From: an uncultured Gemella sp.
GTDB lineage: Bacteria > Bacillota > Bacilli > Staphylococcales > Gemellaceae
Length of the DNA stretch: 64,000 nucleotides
Reading direction: 5' to 3'
Assembly (NCBI GenBank): GCA_900555985.1
Contig: USNF01000001.1
Span: 62,001-126,000, forward strand
In this document: positions 35,328-43,314 of the stretch, piece by piece
Layout of the letters: the number at the start of each line of letters is the position of its first letter
How positions within the stretch are numbered: the first letter of the stretch is position 1
Notes under the pieces: model-generated
Seen by the model: the letters and a program-made list of their open reading frames with translations, nothing else
Databases searched by the model: none
Told to the model about the DNA's origin: nothing
Made by a program: the position numbers and the translations under genes

Positions 35328-36355
35328 TATTTACCTCCAGATAATTTACATTTTTCTCCTATACAATATCCTAAATCTTTATATGTATTGCAACCATATC
35401 TACGATTATGTTGTAGCATTGTATATGCACTATTAAACGTAATTCTTAATTCATGCTCTTCTAGCGGTGGTTCATTTAATGTATTCCATTCTTTTAAGAT
35501 AGCGAAAGCATCTTCTTTTGATTCACCTGATTGTAAAATAGAAGAGGCGATAGCTACGCAAGAATTGTTTCTAGTTCCTTTTAATGCACCTTCTTTTAAT
35601 AATTTAATAGCACATGGTAGCATTTCTTTTGGTTCTAATGGAATCACGAACCCATCTTTTGTTTTTATTTTTATTTTGTCTTTAATTACTTTTTTATATT
35701 CTTTAGATGCTTTATCATTTAGAATATATTCTTTTTCTTGCTCTTCATGTTTTTCTTTAGCGTATGCAAGCATATCTGATAAAGAAAATGTATCGAGTAA
35801 TTCTTTTGTAATTGGTACTTTGTAAAGACCAGTTTTACTATTAATGGTATTCGGTACTCTTAATAGTCTACGTCTATCGTAGATACCAGTATCTATAATT
35901 TGGCAATTCGTATTTTCTTGTAGCCATAAAGCAAATTTTTTAAAATCCATATTTAGATTTTCTTTAGGCTCAAGACCAAGAATTTTATAATCAATAATAA
36001 TATGAAAGCCTTTAGCACCAGAGAAAAAAAGTTGAATATCTTCATCTTTTAATTTAATGTAACTTTTTAACATAAAATAACATAAAGAAACTTGTCTTTT
36101 TAATATATTAAAATCTTCTTCTGTATCTATGTTACCATCGAAATCTAAATATAAATTACTTATAATTTTGCAATTTTCTATATTATTATTTTCATAAGCA
36201 TAAGAACATTTATATATATCTGTTTCATTATGTTTATGTATCCATTCTTGTAATTGTTGATTAACAGTAACTCCATTTACATAATAGTTTCGTTGAAAGC
36301 CTTTTGAGAATTTAGCACCGAATTCATATATGAAGTTCTGAATTGTGTTCTCCAT
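35327..36355 (-). CDS. DNA primase, archaeo-eukaryotic type (AEP)
   Basis: 342 aa. AEP motifs: NLYLDFDG (DxD metal site), FFSGAKGFHIIID (s-x-H), and IYDRRRLLRVPNTINSKTGL (basic/third motif). The C-terminal part resembles PriCT (KGTRNNSCVAIASSILQSG), ending in a Cys cluster (CNTYKDLGYCIGEKC), a possible zinc or Fe-S site. It makes primers for DnaE. The ribosome site aaggga precedes ATG 36355 inside the upstream gene. It is coupled to the helicase downstream. Confidence 0.88.
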   Translation of the reverse strand: MENTIQNFIYEFGAKFSKGFQRNYYVNGVTVNQQLQEWIHKHNETDIYKCSYAYENNNIENCKIISNLYLDFDGNIDTEEDFNILKRQVSLCYFMLKSYIKLKDEDIQLFFSGAKGFHIIIDYKILGLEPKENLNMDFKKFALWLQENTNCQIIDTGIYDRRRLLRVPNTINSKTGLYKVPITKELLDTFSLSDMLAYAKEKHEEQEKEYILNDKASKEYKKVIKDKIKIKTKDGFVIPLEPKEMLPCAIKLLKEGALKGTRNNSCVAIASSILQSGESKEDAFAILKEWNTLNEPPLEEHELRITFNSAYTMLQHNRRYGCNTYKDLGYCIGEKCKLSGGK

Positions 36356-36975
36356 ATGATTGTATCCCTTCCATTAGCATGTAATTCAGCTAAATTAGAT
36401 TTTAGTTTTTCATAGTTTGTCTGAATAATTGATGCTACTCTTGTTAAATCAAAAGGCTCAATGCATCTAAAGTTTTGGAAATGACATTCATCGATTAATG
36501 ATAATAATAAATCGATAGGTTCAATGCCTTTATATCCTTTAAAACTTTGTAATATATGTTCTATCTGACCTTTATGCAATTTAATATTTCTATTTGCATG
36601 TGGTGCACATTGTTCATAAAAATATTGTAATACATCGTCAGTTGTATATCGTATTTTTGTTTCTAAGTAATAAGGGAATTTACACTCATTACCATCTGGT
36701 GTAACAATCGGTGCGATAGAAAATAATTTTAATTCTTTATGAAGATAAAATTTATTTTTCTTTAAGAGCGACTGTTCCCAAGCGATTGTTGGAATATCTT
36801 CTGGCTTAATAGCAGATACTTTTGTATTCCATTTTTCAAACAAATGAATGATTTCTTTATCTGAAAATTGACAGTCTTGTAAATATTCTATTGTGCATTT
36901 AGATTGAATATAATCTAATTCATTTTCGATTGGCTTGCCAATAATATTAGAATAAAAGTATTGTACTAAGTCCAT
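36277..36975 (-). CDS. Hypothetical protein at head of primase-helicase operon
   Basis: 232 aa from ATG 36975 (MDLVQYFYSNIIGKPIENEL), preceded by aaaggagtg. A longer frame to 37011 is rejected, since that ATG lies inside the -10 box of the operon promoter. It contains a Cys/His pair set (YEQCAPHAN; DECHFQNFRC). It ends 79 bases inside the primase gene, so translation overlaps strongly. Probably a replication accessory protein by position; no family is recognised. Confidence 0.65.
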   Translation of the reverse strand: MDLVQYFYSNIIGKPIENELDYIQSKCTIEYLQDCQFSDKEIIHLFEKWNTKVSAIKPEDIPTIAWEQSLLKKNKFYLHKELKLFSIAPIVTPDGNECKFPYYLETKIRYTTDDVLQYFYEQCAPHANRNIKLHKGQIEHILQSFKGYKGIEPIDLLLSLIDECHFQNFRCIEPFDLTRVASIIQTNYEKLKSNLAELHANGRDTIIWRTQFRTSYMNSVLNSQKAFNETIM

Positions 36976-37009
36976 AAATTTAAAACACTCCTTTTCCGTC
37001 GTTGTTAAC

Positions 37010-37038
37010 ATTATAACAAGCTAGAAGAGGAGTGTCAA
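37010..37038 (-). promoter_or_regulatory. Perfect consensus promoter of the replication operon
   Basis: On the minus strand: TTGACA (37038-37033), 17-base spacer, TATAAT (37015-37010). An inverted repeat (acactcct / aggagtgt, about 36985-36992 and 37027-37034) flanks it and could be an operator (inference). Transcription would start near 37003. Confidence 0.88.
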
Positions 37039-37043
37039 ACTTT

Positions 37044-38096
37044 TTATGAATGAATATTGAATTTTATGATTGAAATACTTCTATTGATAGGAATCTTAGC
37101 GTAAATACTATTAATATTCTTAGGAATTGTATATTGTGTAAGACCTTTAGAAGTATCGATTTGATAACTCAATTCACCTTCTACATAATTCATATAGAAC
37201 TCGATGTTTTCGTTCGTACAATTAGAAGTATGTTTACCGTATTGGTCATAGACAATAATATCTTCATCAATACGAGTAATGAAATTTTCTTTTTCTAATT
37301 TTACGATAACGTAAGAATTAGTAGAATAAGAACTACGTAAGAAATATAAATGATGTAGTCCGAATGGATATTTGCCATTTGCATTTTGGAAGTTAATTGT
37401 AATGTCAAAATCTACTTTATAAATATAATAACTTTCATTAAGCACAATTTTTGTCGTACCAGAATTCATTATATTTTTTGTAATAGATTTTGTCGGTGTA
37501 TCTAATCGTTGTGCCTGATAATCTTGCATCGTGTAGATATCAATTTTATTAATAGTATAAGAGCCAGGTAAATATGGCAAAATATCTATTGTATTAAATG
37601 CAGGAGAACCAAGTAATTCGTTAGGGTCGATTGTTACACTTAATTTAATATTAGGAGTATCATATTCAGCAAACACAGTTTCTTTATTATTAATGCTGTC
37701 ATCAATTAAAATATTATTAAATAATGTACTAAATTTATCATTAATAGATACATGTCCATTATTTTTATAAATAGCACCAGTAATAGAACTAAAATTAAAA
37801 ATATTGACTGGTGTTTTAACTAATGATGGATAAATAGATAAGCCATACGCTTCGTAATCACCATTTACGATATTTGCATTTTTTAAAAATACTGAAGTTA
37901 AATTTGTTGTTTCTTGTTCAGAATTTTGTAATTCTGTTAATTGTTGTGTATTAAATTCAAACTGATTTTGAAAGACTAACATGCGACGCTCAATTTCAGT
38001 TTTCATTACATTGATATTGGATGCTAATGTATCTATTCGTTGATTAGATTCATCTAGCTTATCCATTAAATCTTTTGAAGTTAATTTATATCGCAT
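37044..38096 (-). CDS. Virion structural protein (tail/baseplate fibre family)
   Basis: 350 aa. An N-terminal coiled coil (LDESNQRIDTLASNINVMKT onward) is followed by a beta-rich body containing FNTIDILPYLPGSYTINKID and a C-terminal beta domain. The coil-then-beta plan resembles the 38324, 39507 and 40907 products, suggesting a family of related baseplate or fibre parts. No enzymatic motif. It is the last gene of the structural operon; it stops just before the replication promoter. Confidence 0.62.
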   Translation of the reverse strand: MRYKLTSKDLMDKLDESNQRIDTLASNINVMKTEIERRMLVFQNQFEFNTQQLTELQNSEQETTNLTSVFLKNANIVNGDYEAYGLSIYPSLVKTPVNIFNFSSITGAIYKNNGHVSINDKFSTLFNNILIDDSINNKETVFAEYDTPNIKLSVTIDPNELLGSPAFNTIDILPYLPGSYTINKIDIYTMQDYQAQRLDTPTKSITKNIMNSGTTKIVLNESYYIYKVDFDITINFQNANGKYPFGLHHLYFLRSSYSTNSYVIVKLEKENFITRIDEDIIVYDQYGKHTSNCTNENIEFYMNYVEGELSYQIDTSKGLTQYTIPKNINSIYAKIPINRSISIIKFNIHS

Positions 38097-38099
38097 ATA

Positions 38100-38327
38100 T
38101 TATCCTTTTAATAATCTAAGAGTTAGTAATTGTTCTGATATATTATTAGGTTGAATACTTTTCTTAAATAAAGTATTTACTTTATTTTGTAAATCATCAA
38201 TAGTTGATTCTTTATAATGAGTGAAATCTTCTATGAGTGCTTTTGTTTCATTATAATTTTGCATAATATTCAGAACGAATTTTTCATATTCAAAAGGACC
38301 ACGATATCGAATGTTATAAGTTATCAT
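38100..38327 (-). CDS. Small structural-operon protein
   Basis: 75 aa, helical with a likely coiled coil (YNETKALIEDFTHYKESTID onward). Overlaps the 38324 gene by 4 bases. Probably a minor tail component by position; no family is recognised. Confidence 0.52.
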   Translation of the reverse strand: MITYNIRYRGPFEYEKFVLNIMQNYNETKALIEDFTHYKESTIDDLQNKVNTLFKKSIQPNNISEQLLTLRLLKG

Positions 38328-39520
38328 GATTCTAATTCCTGTAAAATAGATAATTCTTTAATCGCAATAGCGTTAACTGTTAAATCAGATTCACCGTCAT
38401 TTAATTTGGATACCGTAACAGTAACTGGTAATGTCACTTTATCGTCTGTGTTATATTCTTCGATATAATAAGATGGTACATCTAAATTATTTGGGTAATA
38501 TAAAGTGTCGTTTTGAATAATACCTTGTTGTGTTTCTGCGTACACTGTGCCGTCTGTCGTAAAATCGAATGCCATGCCAGCATCATATTCAAAAGTAATT
38601 TTTTGATGCACATCCATGGATTCAATATTATAACCAGAGAAATTTTTACTTAATGGTTCTTTACTGAAATTAAAATAGGCATACGAACCATTTAAGATAT
38701 AGAAAGTAATACGCCCAGCTGTATCATCTAAATAAAAAGAAGAAGTTTCATCTCGTTGTAAAACAGAATCGCCGTTTTTAACAGATTTCTTAATATAATT
38801 TTTGCCAGCATAAATAATATAATTATTATTATGATTAGGTGTAAAATTATTTAAATCCATAGGAGCCATAGTTTGCGTAACAGTATCATCAGCTTGCTCA
38901 TAGGTATATGTTTTATAATTAGAGTTTCCAGGAATTTTTAAATAATCCCTATTATAGCTAAAAGGAGAGCAGTTAATGTTACCAATAGTAAAAATAACAT
39001 TTTCATCTTGTGTAACATTAGAGTCCCAGATACATGCTAATTTAGAACCCTTTGAAATGGAAATATCACCGAGGGCAATCGTATAGATATTATTATTATT
39101 TCTGATACCGAAACCATTCGTTTTAAATAAAACTGTTTTACCTAATGGCGTAGATTCAATTTCGAACTTAGTTTTATATTCATAGCGTTTAGCCATTTGT
39201 TCTAATTCAGATAAATGCATTTCCGCATATGATTTTAATTCTAAGAATTTTTCTACAGATAATTTGTATACTACTTTATACAAAATAACTAAATCCTGAT
39301 AAATCGCTTCGAATTTATCATTAAATTCTTTTGTGTTAAATGTACTTCTTTCTTCGATTACTTTATTTTGAAATATAGCAATTCTTAAATTAATATCTTT
39401 TAATTTATTTTGAATTTCGAACTGATTAGGATATTGTCCACTATGAATAATTTGTTGTGAAATTCTATCTCTGTAGAATTTAATTTTTTCTAGTTCAGTT
39501 AAATAATTATCTGAGTTCAT
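38324..39520 (-). CDS. Virion structural protein
   Basis: 398 aa. An N-terminal helical part (ELEKIKFYRDRISQQIIHSG; FNDKFEAIYQDLVILYKVVY) leads to a beta-rich C-terminal body with many Tyr, Asn and Thr. It is acidic and has no catalytic motif. The architecture matches its neighbours (coiled coil plus beta sandwich). It overlaps the 39507 gene by 14 bases, so it is translated with it. Confidence 0.6.
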   Translation of the reverse strand: MNSDNYLTELEKIKFYRDRISQQIIHSGQYPNQFEIQNKLKDINLRIAIFQNKVIEERSTFNTKEFNDKFEAIYQDLVILYKVVYKLSVEKFLELKSYAEMHLSELEQMAKRYEYKTKFEIESTPLGKTVLFKTNGFGIRNNNNIYTIALGDISISKGSKLACIWDSNVTQDENVIFTIGNINCSPFSYNRDYLKIPGNSNYKTYTYEQADDTVTQTMAPMDLNNFTPNHNNNYIIYAGKNYIKKSVKNGDSVLQRDETSSFYLDDTAGRITFYILNGSYAYFNFSKEPLSKNFSGYNIESMDVHQKITFEYDAGMAFDFTTDGTVYAETQQGIIQNDTLYYPNNLDVPSYYIEEYNTDDKVTLPVTVTVSKLNDGESDLTVNAIAIKELSILQELES

Positions 39521-40940
39521 GTCTATCTCCTATTTTACCAAAACAAATTTTTAGATTTGATACATAAGGAGTTACATTCGTATCCATTGTTTTAATAATT
39601 ATTTTTAACGATGCACTTTTAATGGTTTCATTAATATGAACTACATAATCGTCTATAATAGAATAATTAGATACACGAATGACTTTTGTACCTTGTTTTT
39701 GACTATTAATCGGCACGATATCATAATCAATACCATTAATAGTTAATATATATTGAATATATATTTTGTCATTAGGGAAATATTCAGGAATATATTCATT
39801 AGCAAATACAGCAATAGATTGTACTGGATTGGAAGAAATTAATTCTTTCGTTTGAAGATATCCTTCGGTGAATGTACCTACATGGGCAGTGATATCAGAT
39901 ATTCTAATGACATGGCGTTTAGCATTAGGTAATTCAACAATACGTTCGATTGGTTTTTGAGCGTCTGTTGTATCAGTAAATAAAAATGCTAATTTATCAT
40001 TAGATGCTCCGTTAGATGCTAATTGTAATTTAACATATTGAGATGGAGGAAAAGAAATAACTCCTGTACCGTAAATATAATTTGGGTCGATATAGCTTTT
40101 ATTTATATTATTAATTTCTTTAGGAGTTGTCCATGTGCTTTTGTACATAATACCATCATCAGAAAACAAAACATCTTCTAAGATGACATTACTATCCATA
40201 TCGAGATGCAACATAGAAATTTCATTTTCGCATCGAATATTAATAGAGCATCTTGCTTCTTCTTGGTCGAAGTTAATTTCAGCTGGTGTAGTATCTAATT
40301 TATTACCGATAGCCGTTAAACGAGAATATTCATAATACGTTAATGGATTACCATCATAGATATTTTGTTGGTTAGAGCTATTAATAGCATTACTAGCAAA
40401 TTGTTTATCATTATAGACAAATTTATTGCCTTCAATACCATTACCATCTACGAATGTTACACCAAAGTTGCCGACTTTAGCATTATCTGTATGAGCCGTA
40501 AAAATATAGTCGCCTAATAATCCGACTGTACCATATATTTCAGATGTTCTAATTTCTTTAACGGTAGTAAATTCGTTATAGTTGCCACAAATAATATTCA
40601 TGTCTTGAATGCGATTGCGTTCAGCTTCTAGTGCATCGTCAACAGCATTTAAGCGAGTAACAATATCAGTCATTAAAGTAGAATAATTTTTAGTTGCTTC
40701 GAGAGCTTCATAATTAAGAGCTTGTAAGTCAACTGCGATATCAGTTAACTGATTATTTAATGTATCTAATTGTATTTCTTCTTCTTGATGAATTTCTAAT
40801 GGTTCTGTTACAGGTGTATCTGTAGCAGATGCAAATATTGTATTTGCTTTATCTTTATTGGAAGCAAGTAACATATTTGCATATTCTTCTTTTATACTTT
40901 TTAAGCCTATATATTCCAAATAGCACTGCCTCCGTGACAT
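39507..40940 (-). CDS. Virion structural protein
   Basis: 477 aa. A long N-terminal coiled coil (EIQLDTLNNQLTDIAVDLQA; DIVTRLNAVDDALEAERNRI) is followed by beta-rich domains containing ARCSINIRCENEISMLHLDM and a C-terminal strand domain. Probably a baseplate or fibre component. It overlaps both neighbours (34 bases with 40907). Confidence 0.6.
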   Translation of the reverse strand: MSRRQCYLEYIGLKSIKEEYANMLLASNKDKANTIFASATDTPVTEPLEIHQEEEIQLDTLNNQLTDIAVDLQALNYEALEATKNYSTLMTDIVTRLNAVDDALEAERNRIQDMNIICGNYNEFTTVKEIRTSEIYGTVGLLGDYIFTAHTDNAKVGNFGVTFVDGNGIEGNKFVYNDKQFASNAINSSNQQNIYDGNPLTYYEYSRLTAIGNKLDTTPAEINFDQEEARCSINIRCENEISMLHLDMDSNVILEDVLFSDDGIMYKSTWTTPKEINNINKSYIDPNYIYGTGVISFPPSQYVKLQLASNGASNDKLAFLFTDTTDAQKPIERIVELPNAKRHVIRISDITAHVGTFTEGYLQTKELISSNPVQSIAVFANEYIPEYFPNDKIYIQYILTINGIDYDIVPINSQKQGTKVIRVSNYSIIDDYVVHINETIKSASLKIIIKTMDTNVTPYVSNLKICFGKIGDRHELR

Positions 40941-41545
40941 ACGATAGAAATAGTTTTAATAGTAGAAGGAACTTCTGTTCCTAGATGCCTTTGAATGACT
41001 TTTACTTTTAATGTATTGCTGTTAGGTTTATATCTAAAAGCTTCTTGTTTTGGCGTATACGTAATTGTATATTCATCGTCGCTATTAATGGATTGCAACT
41101 GTGAATACGTTAAATCTGTTTTGATATTATTTTTATAGATAGTAACTTCTTTAGATTCATCGATTGGAAAACGTATTGGTAAGTTAAAAAAGATTTTTTC
41201 TTTAATTACTTGTGGTAATTCTTTCGGCTGAATTGGATATTCTTTATTATTATCTATAATATAATATTCTTGGCTTACTTCTGGATTCGTTTGACTAACA
41301 GATATTGTAATAAAATTATTATTTTTAATTTTTACTTCTGGAGAAATATATCCAGATACCGTTAATGGTTGTTTATTAAAAATATTAATTGAATTGATAC
41401 CGAAGTTATATTCATAGGTTGTATCATATGATTGATTTGTATTTAAATTTAAAGCTTCTGCATCAATCATATCTATATTTTTTACATTAGTGTTAGCAAA
41501 ATCAGAAGCGAAATTATCTGTATTAATTGATTCTTTAAGCGTCAT
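40907..41545 (-). CDS. Virion structural protein
   Basis: 212 aa, beta-rich and almost helix-free, with an N-terminal acidic segment. It includes FNLPIRFPIDESKEVTIYKN and a C-terminal IKTISIVCHGGSAIWNI. It may be a beta domain that was split from, or pairs with, the 39507 protein, as the genes overlap. A 99-base gap upstream shows no feature beyond AT-rich sequence. Confidence 0.58.
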   Translation of the reverse strand: MTLKESINTDNFASDFANTNVKNIDMIDAEALNLNTNQSYDTTYEYNFGINSINIFNKQPLTVSGYISPEVKIKNNNFITISVSQTNPEVSQEYYIIDNNKEYPIQPKELPQVIKEKIFFNLPIRFPIDESKEVTIYKNNIKTDLTYSQLQSINSDDEYTITYTPKQEAFRYKPNSNTLKVKVIQRHLGTEVPSTIKTISIVCHGGSAIWNI

Positions 41546-41644
41546 AATCTGTCAACTTTCTTATCCACTGAACTTCATATAATTTTACTGAGAATGCAAT
41601 TTTTTAGTAAAAACTTTTTAGGACATTTTAGAATCATTTTTTAA

Positions 41645-42799
41645 TTAATTAAAAATCTTCTTTATCCAGTAATGAACTTCTTTATCTGTAATACGATTTT
41701 TTAATTTTTCTTTATTCATAATTTGGTTATCATCTATTTTTGTGACTTCAGGGAAGCGTCGCCAATCTTCATTCCAGAAATGGAAGCTACCTACTGGTTC
41801 ATACATACCATTAGACATTTTTTGCATAATAGCTCCTTTGATACCAAGTACCCAAGGTCTATAGGTAGTATATATGTATTCGCCTGTGCCAGTAACTTGC
41901 TCAACATGCTTTTCTTTAACATCTTGTACTTGTTCTTCTTTATGAGTAATATTGGTTTCGATTTCTTTTTCTTTTGTAGTTGTGCCACTAGGAATAGACA
42001 TATCGTTAGTTGGAATATTTGTTTTAGGCGAATTAATTGTATTAGCTTTTTTGCCAATATTATAATTAACACAATTAAGATTAAAATTAAAACCAGATAC
42101 AATCGTTGGATTAATGTAGCCATTAATGATATTAATTGGCTCACTAGAAGATTCATGTACAATAGTAGGGTCTAATAATTGTACATTAGTAATATCTAAT
42201 CCAATATAATTATAGGTTTGTGGATTAGAAATAGTAGTTTGTACTTGTTCAAGAACACCGCCGACAAAGGGATTATCTGCGAAATAAATAGAAACACCAG
42301 GTTTTTCTTTTAATAGATTATTATACGTATTATTATAACAATCTATATCCGATTTATGAATAATATTATTTAAATTAGCTTTAGCTAAAATAGTACCAGG
42401 CATTTCTAATGAATGATTATTAATATCCATCTGTTGAATAATAGAACCATCTCTATCTCGAATCGTATCTTTAGACGCCAAAAACTGTATTAAATATGAT
42501 ACAGAATTATTATCTTGATATAAATCAGATACATCTTCTATAGTTTTTAAATATTCTTTGAATTGATTTTCTTTTTTTTCGATTTGTTCTTTTACAAATA
42601 CTTCTGTGTAGTTATGTAATTGTTCGAGTAAACGAATTTTGTCATATATAGTATTAAGTTCTGTTTCTATGTATTCAAAAGTTATATTAGCTTCATCGGA
42701 TAACATAGTTTCAGATAACTTAATAGGAATTAATATTTTTTCTTCTGATAATTCATTAATGATATCAGATATATTTTTTTCAGTAATTAATTTATTCAT
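41645..42799 (-). CDS. Virion structural protein
   Basis: 384 aa. The helical N-terminus (SEEKILIPIKLSETMLSDEA, then a coiled coil around LEQLHNYTEVFVKEQIEKKE) is followed by a beta region and a Lys/Glu/Thr linker. It ends in a segment with YTTYRPWVLGIKGAIMQKMS. Probably tail or baseplate; no recognised family. It overlaps the 42792 gene by 8 bases. Confidence 0.58.
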   Translation of the reverse strand: MNKLITEKNISDIINELSEEKILIPIKLSETMLSDEANITFEYIETELNTIYDKIRLLEQLHNYTEVFVKEQIEKKENQFKEYLKTIEDVSDLYQDNNSVSYLIQFLASKDTIRDRDGSIIQQMDINNHSLEMPGTILAKANLNNIIHKSDIDCYNNTYNNLLKEKPGVSIYFADNPFVGGVLEQVQTTISNPQTYNYIGLDITNVQLLDPTIVHESSSEPINIINGYINPTIVSGFNFNLNCVNYNIGKKANTINSPKTNIPTNDMSIPSGTTTKEKEIETNITHKEEQVQDVKEKHVEQVTGTGEYIYTTYRPWVLGIKGAIMQKMSNGMYEPVGSFHFWNEDWRRFPEVTKIDDNQIMNKEKLKNRITDKEVHYWIKKIFN

Positions 42800-43205
42800 T
42801 ATGGTTAGGGTATTCCATATTAAAATATCTTACGAAGCGTGGCATAGTGCCATCTTCTAAATATTGTTTAAATTCTTTTGTATATTGTATTGTATTATCT
42901 TCCGCTGTTTCTAATATATCTAAGAAAGAAATAGAATATTTTCCTTCTTTATCATAAAAACAAATAAAAGCAGAAATTTTATTGTCTATATCCATAGCTA
43001 ATCCAAGTTGACTTTGAGAGTCAGGAATAATAAATTTCATACGTTTATACACTTTAGGAAAATTATGTTTAAAGTATTGATGAACTAATTTATTTTCATC
43101 GACATAAGTAATGTCTCTATCTTTGTATCTTTTTTCAAAACAATGAGCGATAGTTCCGTCAAAAATTAATTTTAATGCTTGAAAAATAAGTTGTGTAGGC
43201 ATCAT
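42792..43205 (-). CDS. Hypothetical virion-operon protein
   Basis: 137 aa, alpha/beta, with CFEKRYKDRDITYVDENKLV and LGLAMDIDNKISAFICFYDK. First gene after a terminator and a candidate promoter; ribosome site aaggac before ATG 43205. No family is recognised; position suggests a baseplate or assembly role. Confidence 0.58.
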   Translation of the reverse strand: MMPTQLIFQALKLIFDGTIAHCFEKRYKDRDITYVDENKLVHQYFKHNFPKVYKRMKFIIPDSQSQLGLAMDIDNKISAFICFYDKEGKYSISFLDILETAEDNTIQYTKEFKQYLEDGTMPRFVRYFNMEYPNHNE

Positions 43206-43252
43206 ATGTAGTGTCCTTCTTTCTTTACTATATATTACATTTTAATAGTAAC

Positions 43253-43292
43253 ATTATAACAAAAAAACGACGACTATAAAAGCCGTCGTTTA
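43253..43292 (-). terminator. Terminator followed by candidate promoter
   Basis: aaacgacg (43265-43272) and cgtcgttt (43284-43291) form a stem with a T-run on the minus strand, ending the 43315 gene. TATAAT on the minus strand (43258-43253) follows, in the string TTGTTATAATGTTA, which also occurs at the replication promoter near 37010. The -35 is weak. Confidence 0.75.
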
Positions 43293-43314
43293 ATTTTATA
43301 TATTTAATTATCTA

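Noticed and set aside
41723..42175. 150-aa plus-strand open frame opposite a structural gene
   Set aside because: Aromatic-rich shadow translation of the AT-rich 41645-42799 gene; no start context.
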